NCBI RefSeq assembly: GCF_000003195.3
Contig: NC_012879.2
Coordinates: 34,339,505-34,403,504, forward strand
From: Sorghum bicolor
Lineage: Eukaryota > Streptophyta > Magnoliopsida > Poales > Poaceae
Length of the DNA stretch: 64,000 nucleotides
Reading direction: 5' to 3'
Below, in pieces: positions 48,867 through 57,887 of this stretch. Position 1 is the stretch's first letter, and every line of letters starts with the position of its first letter. The position numbers and the translations under genes are program-made. The notes under the pieces are model-generated. The model was not told where the DNA came from. It saw only the letters and a program-made list of their open reading frames with translations, and made no database searches.

Positions 48867-49475
48867 ATGGCCGACAAGTACCACGACGATTGGGAAGTCG
48901 TCCCCTTCAACCTCAACATGGAGCCAGTGGAAGACCCCGATGCCCGTGCTCTCGTCCCGGCCAACACAGAGCGTCAGCTAGAAGCCATGCCATTACGTCA
49001 ACGCAGCTCCGCCCAATCTTACCATGCTCAACCAGTTCTCACCGCACCACCACAACCCCTACTCCTCAAAGGACCATCATCCAAGACGAAGACCACTATC
49101 AAGGTGCCAATCGACACAAGGATCCTTCCACCTAGACCCAATGAGAGGGTCGTTGGAGTCAAGACCAACCGAAGCGGCGAGATTAGCAGCGTACGCTACA
49201 CTTCAGAGGAGGAAAGGCCTTACTTTGAAGGGATTAGAGCAGCCAAAGTCCGTTTCATCCCTCCAAAGGCAGCCCCGAAGCATTCTCTCAATGCTTTGGA
49301 GACACCTCCCAAGCGTCGCAAGACTATAATGGATATTGATGAGGAAGTTCTAGACCTCCAGTCCTCAATTAATTCCCTCACTAGGCAGCTCTCTAACCAC
49401 AACACCATTATACTAGGCTTTAGGCAGGATCTTGCCAGTGCCAACAAGAAGATCAAGGAATTAGAGCGCCGTTAA
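48867..49475 (+). CDS. Extra ORF (202 aa) between pol and 3' LTR, unknown function
   Basis: An uninterrupted ORF starting ATGGCCGACAAG (the A at -3 and G at +4 suit plant initiation). Residues 1-45 are acidic (YHDDWEVVPFNLN), 60-130 are proline- and basic-rich, PPKRRK at 147-152 looks like a nuclear localisation signal, and 156-202 forms a heptad-like amphipathic helix ending NKKIKELERR, a probable coiled coil. There is no signal peptide or membrane segment, so it is not an envelope protein despite occupying the env-like place known in Athila elements. Unlike gag-pro-pol it has no nonsense codon. A role in the nucleus or in particle assembly is only a guess. Confidence 0.8.
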   Translation: MADKYHDDWEVVPFNLNMEPVEDPDARALVPANTERQLEAMPLRQRSSAQSYHAQPVLTAPPQPLLLKGPSSKTKTTIKVPIDTRILPPRPNERVVGVKTNRSGEISSVRYTSEEERPYFEGIRAAKVRFIPPKAAPKHSLNALETPPKRRKTIMDIDEEVLDLQSSINSLTRQLSNHNTIILGFRQDLASANKKIKELERR

Positions 49476-50777
49476 GTTATCTAGATTAGAGGCAATGCAT
49501 CTTAGTCATCTATCTTTAAATTCGGTTTAGGTTTGCAATTATCATCAGTTTACTATTATTATCAGTTTGCTATCAGTTTGTTATCAGTCTTTTGTACTAA
49601 ATGCCTCAAGATCAATAAAGAGTACTACTATTATTATTATTATGTCTTGTGTGTCTCTACTTTATTTTTGTGCAAGAAAGCAGAAAACAAGTATGGGGGA
49701 GATCCCTCAACATGCCAAACACACTCCGACTACACCACTCCACGATTCAGGTACACACTCTGCACACTTTACTTCATACATACATTTATTTTGAATTATG
49801 CAGATTACTGTTTCCGACATGATAAAATAAAAAGATTAAAATATTTCTAATCATGATTAATCTCAATCTGTGATATTTCCTGAAAACTTACAATTATTAT
49901 AAAATCATTTTAAAACCCTGTGTTACTTAAGTCAATATGGAATATGTGATGGTAGAGTATGAGTTTCTTATTCTTGATATCATTGTTGCTTGGAGAATTT
50001 ATTTCAAAATATTCAAAATTCTAGCTACCATCCTCAGTGTTTTATATGCCTGATAAAAATAAAAATATTAATTATGATTATAAAAGCTATCTACTCTGTA
50101 TTGAGTTTGTTCAAAATGAGTTAGACCCTTGTTGAGAGATTTATCATGCTCCCAAGATCAAGACACTATTTCAGTAAGATTCACTCTTCCGAAGTATTAT
50201 TGCATTAGAGGCATGGGCTATGCAAAAATAAAAATATTTCGAGGAAATAAAAAGGAGCAAGTGCTCGACAACCTCGCAGAAAAAAATGGACAAGTGTCCG
50301 GCAGTAGAATTAGGGGTACCTCGGTATCCACTTAAAAAAAATGATAGCCCATGGTCCCTCTAATAAGCAATATGCCAGCAAGAGTTGACAAAGTTTTTAA
50401 TTTTCAAAGTCTTTGATCTAAGAGTATGACATTCCCCTCCTCGGATCCCGTTTTGATCAGGCAATAAATGCAAAGTAAGTATGCTTGAGAATTTTTGCAA
50501 AATAAAACAGCCTCAGTGAGATATATATAAAAGATAATGAGTGATCTGAGAGAACCTATGAGGATAAAAAGGTATGCTAACTTTCTTTCAAAAATATACA
50601 AAAACTCCAAGTGACAGGATCGAGAAGAAAGGATCTTTACTCTTAATCATAAACTTCCCTGTGGAATTTTAACACCCTGCAATTATATAAAGAGAATGCT
50701 TTAAAATGTTTACCCCAGATATTGTTCTTAACCATCCTTTTCTCGAGGACGAGTAAAAGCCTAAGTATGGGGGTATT
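49476..50777 (+). other. Non-coding 3' region of the Athila-like element
   Basis: AT-rich, with a short ATT microsatellite near 49627-49641, an internal polypurine-like AAGTATGGGGGAGA at 49689-49702, and the true polypurine tract AAGTATGGGGGTAT at 50763-50776 just before the 3' LTR. No credible ORF is present. Confidence 0.7.
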
Positions 50778-51978
50778 TGTTGACGGTTCTTAAGTATCAA
50801 TTTTAATTATCAAACAAACAAGAGAATGGACCAATATGCAACCATCACCTAGAATTAGGGTTTGATCTGACAGAATTCCACGAGTTTTGTTGTTTATCTA
50901 TTTATCAGGAAATAAGGAAGAAAGGCCCACATGTCGGGATTACATAGAGATATCAACGCACCGCGCAATTTTACTTCATCTAGAAGACTCCAGAAGCCAC
51001 GAGACCGAAGCGGAGGCAAAACTGGGCCAGGCCCAGGGCGCCCGCCCCCCTGCTGGAGCCAAATCAGGACTCTTTCGCTCGGGTTATTCCACCGACCTAT
51101 TGGATCAAGAAAAACATAGTACCACCTCGCCTATCGACCCAAAAACGCATAGAAGGGGAGGACTATATAAGCAAGGCCCCCTGGCCCCTGGAGAAGACAT
51201 GAAGAAATTATCATAGAGACTGAGGGGTGCCCTCGAAGGAAAACCTCTTCTCTAATTAATATTTCTTTTTAGGCTTAGCAACCAATGTAAGGTAGAAATA
51301 GATCTTCTAGTTTCTACTAGATTGAGAGAGATAGAGTGGAGGTGTAGATTGGAGGAAGCCCAGCCTGTCGGTGTCTACTCCAAGCTTGTACCTGCGGGAT
51401 CAAGTTCTCCTAACCCGTAGCTTGCTCCTAGGATTCTTCAGTAATTCGACTTCTAAATTCTAGTAAGTTCTTGTTTTATTGTTCTTATGGTTTATGAGTT
51501 TACTTTAATCTCTTCGCGTAGAGTTTAGAGTAATCATTGCTGGCGTAAACGTGGTGTTTAGGCTGGGGTACTCATAGATATTCCCTGACTAGCTGGACCG
51601 TGGTAGTAGTGAGGAACGTGACAATTCCGAGCTACCTTTGTAGATCACATCTCGTTAGGAGGAAGGATAGGGTTTATAGGTGCGGGTTGAACATCCTCTG
51701 TGGTGTCTAGATTCCGTTACCCTCCCCATTAGAACAGTAGATCATCCTTACCAAGGTTAGAAGGAGACTACGGTTGCAGTCTTCTCTATTTATCACTCAC
51801 ATCGAAAGACATTCTTTGTGCCTAAAGGTTAGTAGTAATAGACCGGTTAGTCAGATGCACTCTTTCTCCTAGTGGTAAAAAAATAAATACGATACTCTGG
51901 ATAATTTCCCGGGTGAAGTGCTCACCGATATCCATGCGCTTGCGGATCAATTCCTTATTGCGTTCCCAAATATCAACA
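50778..51978 (+). repeat. 3' LTR of the Athila-like element
   Basis: 1201 bp. Relative to the 5' LTR it lacks about 12 bp (CTGCAGGGGGTT region) and about 20 bp that remove one of the paired GC boxes (a single box remains at 51036-51047), and has a 9-bp insertion near 51426. Confidence 0.95.
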
Positions 51979-52280
51979 GCATTAAAGGTTCACACTTCAC
52001 TCAACTTGCGATACGTTCTCTTCATAGTAAGGGTAAAGATCCTAAAACTTATATTTCAAAGACGCAAGAAGGTGGTAAGAAAAGGTTCTAATAGCATACC
52101 AAAAAATCAAGGAGTCAAGATGAGAACAAGTACTTTTAAAATAAGCAACAAGGTAGAGACAAATAGCAAGGATAGGGATATAGTATGGATGAAAATACCA
52201 AGGTTTATAGAGCAAGGATTCTATGACAGTTGCAAAATCTTAAGACGACCAATTTCTAACTAGGCTTGCGTCCTATAGCC

Positions 52281-52298
52281 AGCATTGCTTTGATACCA
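52281..52298 (-). promoter_or_regulatory. Primer binding site of the minus-strand Tekay-like element
   Basis: The minus strand reads TGGTATCAAAGCAATGCT directly after the LTR end, identical to the site at 26928-26945. It proves that the LTR to its right is the 5' LTR. Confidence 0.85.
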
Positions 52299-52301
52299 CT
52301 T

Positions 52302-54681
52302 TGTAATACCCGATTTTAAGAACAAAACCAGATATGCACCATCTGTGAGTCTTAAAAGTCAAATCTCACATATAGCTACAAATAAGGGGTAATATCAAAA
52401 GACAATGCATAAATTATATAACGTACATAATAAATTAGAGATAACCTTAAGCAGCTTATAGCGGAAGTAACTCCAAACTTCGGGTACTAAATCCACTCTA
52501 CAGGATCCAACTAACTGGTTCATCACAAGCCTAACTTCTCCTAAGGTTTGGGGGAAATAGCAAGAGTGAGTCCATGTCGAACTCCACAGGTATAGCAACT
52601 AGATTGTATATATCCCACAATCTCACGATCAAAGTGACATAAATAATGTAAAGCATTAAATAATAAATAATGAGCATATTTAACACACAAGAATCATCAT
52701 CGTTGATGCAAGAATCCCCAAGGCCACTCTTGACCGTGAGCACGGCTAGTATACTAGTTTTTAACACTCTGCAGAGGTTGCACATCTTTATCCATTAGTC
52801 ATGATTTACCCTTTCGCCCGTGGCCTGTCGACCTCTTAACCCACTACCAAGGAAGGTCGGCAGGGATCACTATGAAGCCTTTCAAAATTTCGTCTAACAT
52901 GTTAGGGCCGCAAGGTTTCCTTCACGCGCAGATATAGATGCCCCCCTTCCAAATGGCATAATGACACGCAGCCTATACACATAAGGACAGGGGCTCGCAC
53001 TATACCCAAAACGGTTTAGCCCCTCTAGCGCCCTTTCGGGTAAGCGCTAACAAGCTAGAAAAGGTCTTCATAGTGATCTAAAGCCAGAGCCATTATAGCC
53101 CTCATGGTTGCACTGTTGTCCCGGTTATCACTTACAGACAAATCATCAAGTTGCTAAAAAGTTATTTTTATCATTTATTAGCTAACATTAATCTAGTCAC
53201 AGGATCATGGTCACAGAAATAAAATCCAAATGCTATACTTGCCTTAATCCAATTGCTCTTGCTGATCTTGGTAGTTGTCCAAGTACTGATCTTATTTGTT
53301 GTAGCACGCTCGGTCACCCACGAGTTGTTCACCGTCTATTCCACATCATCAATCATCAACATACAAATAATCGGGACCAAACATACACGAAGCAAACAAT
53401 AGAAATAAATTAAAACAGTACACCAATCAATAGAAAAATTTGAAAACTAATCTACGCATTGTTGCGAGCACATAGACATAAAAAGCACGCTAATCAGAGG
53501 CACGGAGAAACAAAAACGACAATTGGAAGATTGTTTTTATAAAAGAGAGAAAACTTTAAGCTTCATCTATTATTTTAACAATATAAAAGCATGCATAATA
53601 TATTTCAGGGGATATATCCAAATAAAATTAAGTCAAAACACAATTTAGTTTAAAAGAGCTACTCATGTTTTATTTATATAAACAATGCCTTATAATTTAG
53701 TCAATTAAAACTTGGACATGCAAAATATAAACTGATATGGGTATAAACTAGTTTAATATGTGAAGCGTGTTTAAACTTAACAAATTATAAATAAAAAAAC
53801 ATATTCATGCCATAATTCATCGTATTAATATTTATGTATAAAATACCGGAGCTTAACATCTATTTTGCTTTTAATTAGAAACTAGTTGTATTTATATTAA
53901 TCAAATTAATATAAACTCAATAAAGTCATACATATGTGATATGAAGAACGTTAGCACTATCTTGCAGTACGAGATGGACACTATGAGATCGGCTTGGAGT
54001 GGAGACAATATGGATATATGAGAACGTGAGAGTGGACTTCTGAAAAAAAATAGATTAAAAGGCTCACCGGTGATTTTCGATGTGAGGATTTAACACCGCT
54101 CGGTGGCGATGAAATTGATGTCAACTGATTTTGGAGAACAAGTTTTGCATCTCTCGACAACGAATGCAGTATCATGCAGAAACGCCGAGTGGTTACGGCT
54201 CCCACAGCCATACAAATGCATCGGCGAAGACTATGCACAACGTCGCAACACGGGCTTGGCGGCAAGACAGATGCTTAGCATGCCTAGCGTGGCTTCCTTC
54301 GGTCATGGCCAGCGACTGCTCAATGTCCAGAAAACAAACATTGAGACATTGCATCCTTCGTAGCAACTGGTGCTGATCTGCATCCTCAACAACGAGGAGC
54401 AGTGATTACCATCAAGGTATATACACACATAACAGAGATAGGACAAATGTGCAGGAGATGGAAAATTGGCAGTAGATGAACCTGTACGAGGTTGGCTTCC
54501 TTACAGTAGCTGAGTCTTCACCTATCTCGGCAGTGAAAGCTTCACAAGATATCAAGTTGACGAGCACCACACCGGAGTCCGAGGAAGATGTATGTGTACA
54601 TCACGGCAATGGAGGAAGAAAATTTAAGAGATTTCTAAACCAGAGGCTCTTTTTGTGTTGTTTTGGTTTGCCCAAGGGATT

Positions 54682-54730
<49 letters not shown>

Positions 54731-55527
54731 AGAAAAACTCTCTACCTCCATGTCAACTAGCGATATGCTACTAATCAATGTTGCACCCTTCATCTTTAGT
54801 AATGAGCCTAATAAATATTAAAGCCCATTAATAAATTAAGGCATGAGTCTTTAGGAATTATTATGATTATTGCACATAGGCTTTGACGTTGGAAAAAGAG
54901 TAAGAGATTTATTATTTTTGGAATTAATTATTTTTATGGATAAAATAACTCTTGAAAATCTAGAATTATTATTTAAGTCATGAAAAATACTTCAAAAGCT
55001 CTGAAAATTCGGGGAAAATTCTCAAATATATTATGGAACATGAAGAACCCAAATTCAGTATTTGGAGCTCATGATATGATAATTTGGAGCATCTAAAAAT
55101 TAGATTATGCTCCACGGAAAAGGCCAGAAAATTTCCGAGAAGTTATAGAGATTGTTTGACGGATGAGAACTGAAAGGAGTGATTTGGGTGACAAAGAAAA
55201 GATTTCTAAGAAGCTCCAAATGAAAGCCTAAGCTGAGAAACAAGGAATTGGATTATAGAAGAATATAAAAGACATATCGGATAAGAAGATCGACCTACTA
55301 AACGTATTTTAAAGATGTTGCTCACTCTCAACATACAAAGGACCAAGAACAAACATCGCATAAAACATATGCACCAGTATGTATGCACAACAATGTTGCT
55401 ATACCCTATGATAAATTTTTAATTTAATGAAAAAAAATATATTTTTCTATGTTTTCATGAACACAAAAATACAAAATTAAATCAATTTCACCTATTTCAA
55501 AAAGGAACAAAATTTTAGGGTGTTACA
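52302..55527 (-). repeat. 5' LTR (about 3.2 kb) of the minus-strand Tekay-like element
   Basis: Shares its termini and long blocks with the LTRs at 10409-18249 and 23912-26924. It contains an expanded TA run at 54684-54728 where the others have a short TATATATAT. Confidence 0.9.
54684..54728. repeat. TA microsatellite (45 bp) at the LTR TATA region
   Basis: An uninterrupted TA repeat followed by GGAGAAAAACTC. The matching spot is about 16 bp of TA at 17455 and 9-10 bp at 24937 in the sister LTRs. Confidence 0.9.
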
Positions 55528-56042
55528 GTATACTCGTTTAGTGTATAGAAAACCTTACTTGGATATTCGCCTGTATAATCCATAACCTAAACAAGTTTTA
55601 ATCCGTGACATGGTAAGTTTTATGAGTCTTAATAACTAAAACATTAAATAAATGTTAAAGCAAGTAACAAGTGGCGTACCTTTACAAGTGGGGTAACTAA
55701 TTCACACAAAAAGGATTTGGATTTAGTCTTCAGAAGGGAAGGCCAAAAAACATGAAATAAGTTAATGATCAATCCTTTAATATGAAATCCATCTGGATCC
55801 TGGTCGGTCATGATCATAACATTACCATATCTCAAATCCTTCAAATCCTTTTCATCATTATAGTGTTTTTTGTAGTCTAAACCAATAATCTTTCTCATAT
55901 TGTTAATTTCCTCATTGTCCAAGATCTTTTTCAAAGACGCATCTCTCACCTTCAGTAGCTTACCCTTCAATGCAAGAACTCCAAAGTAGTCCCTACGAAC
56001 AGAACCTAGCTGCAGAGGAGAACAAAACTTACTCAATACTAT

Positions 56043-56093
56043 TGTCAATATAAAAGGAACATATGTGCAATGAAATGTTCAATCAACAGTTAC
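56043..56093. repeat. Intron segment duplicated at 2290-2340
   Basis: GTCAATATAAAAGGAACATA and the following 30 bp match 2290-2340 in the same orientation. It lies just upstream (minus strand) of the RRDYFG exon. Confidence 0.65.
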
Positions 56094-56460
56094 TAATTGC
56101 AGGGGAACATCAATATAAGAATAAGAACAACGTGGAAAATAATTTTTCTAACATCTTCATCTAATCATTAACACATATGTGCACATATGAAACTTGGGAT
56201 TCCTAAATACAAGTCCGATTATAACCTTTTATCATAAAGACTCAAGTCTGATCATAACCTTTAATCCTAAAGACTCAGCTGACTAAAAAAATCTGAATCA
56301 AAACCTTTTTGCCTCGATTAAACTCTTGGCTGAAATTTGAGTTTTTCATAAAAATCAAGGAAATTTGGGACAGACCACACTAAATCACTAAATCTGCCAT
56401 TGATACTTGGTGTATCAAAATGGACTTAATTAATAAAGGGTTGGGGTCAAAGTCTAAAAG
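56094..56460. other. No feature recognised
   Basis: AT-rich, between the TOP2-like intron and the LINE fragment. The EGDSAK exon expected here for a colinear gene is absent. Confidence 0.45.
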
Positions 56461-57122
56461 GTCATACTAGAAAATACAAGAATTTGCTAAAAACGAGTTG
56501 GTGGTGTTAGAAAAACAGGAGGAGCTTGATGTGCTCAAGCTGGATATAAAGTCTTCCAGTCAATCTAAGTTTCATGGAAGAGAAGGATATGGCATAAGGG
56601 ATCTAATTCTATGTGGTTGTTGAAAGATCATAACAACTCCGAGTACTTTCATAGAATAGCTCATGGTAGAAAGAGAAAGAACACCATTTCTCTGCCTAAA
56701 CCATATTGAGATCATTATTGAGGGGGATGCTGCCATCGTGGAGCATGCTTCTTAATATTATAATTTGTGCTAGAATGTCTTGGGCACAAGGGGTTTGACA
56801 AGAGATAGTGTGAACGGACTACTTCTGGCACTAATAAGATTGATGTGGCTAAAAAGAGATTCTTTTGGCAAGGTCATTTGAAGCGGAAATACCACTTGAT
56901 CAAATGGAATGAGATCACTAAACCCAAAAACAAAGGAGGGTTGGGGGGTCACAGACCTATGGAAAATGAACATCAGTCTCCTATGTAAATGGTGGTGGAT
57001 GGTGGTGGCTGAGAATGGATGTGGAATATGAAAAGATAATATTAGGAAGAAATAAGAATACCAGTTTTTGACATGATAAGTGGTGTGATCAAGTCTCCTT
57101 AAAAGACAAGTTCCTCAATTAT
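56461..57122 (+). pseudogene. LINE ORF2 fragment with the RT core deleted
   Basis: Frames read ELVVLEKQEELDVLKLDIKS, WLLKDHNNSEYFHRIAHGRK, then, after loss of the whole central RT including YADD, DVAKKRFFWQGHLKRKYHLI, KWNEITKPKNKGGLG, DLWKMNISLLCKWWW and WCDQVSLKDKF. This is the order of a plant L1-type LINE. It stops at CTCAATTAT where a gypsy LTR begins. The residues that should follow (KFPQLYDINV) are found at 1531 onward, with CAAGTTCCCTCAATTAT repeated there. Confidence 0.8.
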
Positions 57123-57125
57123 TAT

Positions 57126-57840
57126 TGACACCGTTTTTGGACACATACCTAGGGACCTGTGGAGTATAGGTCGGCAGGTGGAGCAACGGTAACTGGTATG
57201 CAGAAGAGTTGCCGATGAGGATAGTTGCCAATGAAGAGACGATTGAATATGACTAAGTTCAGAGGTGGTGACGTGTTCTTACCGATGATCAATATCGGTG
57301 TTTGCCGATGGCCATAACAGGAAGGTTGCCGATGACTCTGAAGGAAAGCGTGGAGATTGCCGATCGATCCGTGGTGGTGTCCTGGTCGGTTACAAGGGGG
57401 TAGTTTTATGTTTTCCTTAGTTATTTAAATTCGTTTTGTATACGGATTCTGTTTAATTTGGAATTCGAGTCCTAGTCGTGTCTGATTGTAGCTCTTTGAG
57501 CAGGGTATAAACATATACCCTAGGGCCTTGTAATGAGATATCTATCAATCATTCAAACACAAGTTTTTACTCATATTCCAGCATCTACTTTTTTGACGAC
57601 TTCGTCATATTTTTTCCTTTTTACTACGAGTTCTTAGGAATTCGTCGACTTAAGCTCGGCGTATTCTCGTGTTCCGCGTGAGTACCTCTTGGCCGTGACA
57701 TCCGGGCGTATCGCTGTTCTCAGGACCAAAGTATTCGAGTTACCACCTTTGACGATAGTAAGGTCAAATCGGCTGGAACGCCTTAACGTTTAAATCGGGT
57801 ATTAGCCCTTTGTGTTTGCAGATCAGCTTTTGCATCAACA
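57126..57840 (+). repeat. 5' LTR of the Tat-lineage element
   Basis: About 715 bp, TGACACCGTTTTTGGACAC...TTTGCATCAACA. The start is placed at the TG after the LINE sequence; the end just before the PBS. Without the other LTR in the window both edges are provisional. Confidence 0.7.
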
Positions 57841-57846
57841 CATCTT

Positions 57847-57867
57847 TTGGCACGCCCAGTGGGACCA
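57847..57867 (+). promoter_or_regulatory. Primer binding site region of the Tat-lineage element
   Basis: TTGGCACGCCCAGTGGGACC follows the LTR by a few bases, the usual place for a tRNA-complementary tract. I do not assign the tRNA. Confidence 0.6.
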
Positions 57868-57887
57868 GATTCAAGATCAAGATCGAC

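Larger units (their letters stand above)
42686..51978 (+). mobile_element. Athila-lineage Ty3/gypsy element, nearly intact
   Basis: 9293 bp between perfect GCATT duplications (42681-42685 and 51979-51983). Order: 5' LTR, PBS, gag-pro-pol in one frame, an extra ORF with its own promoter, a long non-coding stretch, polypurine tract, 3' LTR. The pol sequence ([38 protein letters not shown]) is characteristic of Athila. It inserted into the internal region of a Tekay-like element, which had inserted into a TOP2-like exon. The two LTRs differ by about twelve substitutions and three indels, so the insertion is recent. Confidence 0.96.
41116..55527 (-). mobile_element. Tekay/Del-like element inserted in a TOP2-like exon; 3' LTR lost
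   Basis: Bounded by GTATA (41111-41115 and 55528-55532). The minus strand starts TGTAACACCCTAAAATTTTG at 55527 and has a full 5' LTR, a PBS and about 1.9 kb of internal sequence shared with the element at 23912-33779. At the left boundary only about 16 bp resembling an LTR end (plus strand TGTAATACCCAATTCT) remain, so the 3' LTR is essentially missing although the target duplication is intact. The Athila-like element at 42686-51978 sits within its internal region. Confidence 0.85.
38515..56009 (-). pseudogene. TOP2: DNA topoisomerase II-like gene, 3' half, interrupted by nested transposons
   Basis: Minus-strand exons continue exactly where the fragment at 2393-4600 stops. 56009-55680 (RRDYFGVLALKGKLLKVRDA, VMIMTDQDPDGFHIKG; the TOPRIM acidic residues remain, but the usual H in DQDHDG is P). 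An exon split between 55573-55528 and 41115-41051 (PSKVFYTLNEYT, AWEKSKHG, WSIKYYR). 40973 on (GLGTSTLKEG, then TAG). Then HRSIPSMADGF, CSAYHHGEQNL, NGQFGTRLE, ARYIFTEL with the catalytic tyrosine, INGVQGIGTGWSTKIPCYNP, GVTYTASGIIKVVDKTTLKI, TSIGTSNMHLLDS and ENQDGAKAQG near 38540. Lesions: TAG near 40915, a one-base shift in an A run near 40590, and TGA near 39235. The C-terminal tail is not seen. Confidence 0.88.

Noticed and set aside
48867..49475. Reading the extra Athila ORF as an envelope gene
   Set aside because: No signal peptide, membrane segment, glycosylation cluster or cleavage site is visible; it looks like a soluble, possibly nuclear coiled-coil protein.
54476..54760. 94-codon ORF with a run of alternating Ile and Tyr
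   Set aside because: The run is the translated TA microsatellite within an LTR.
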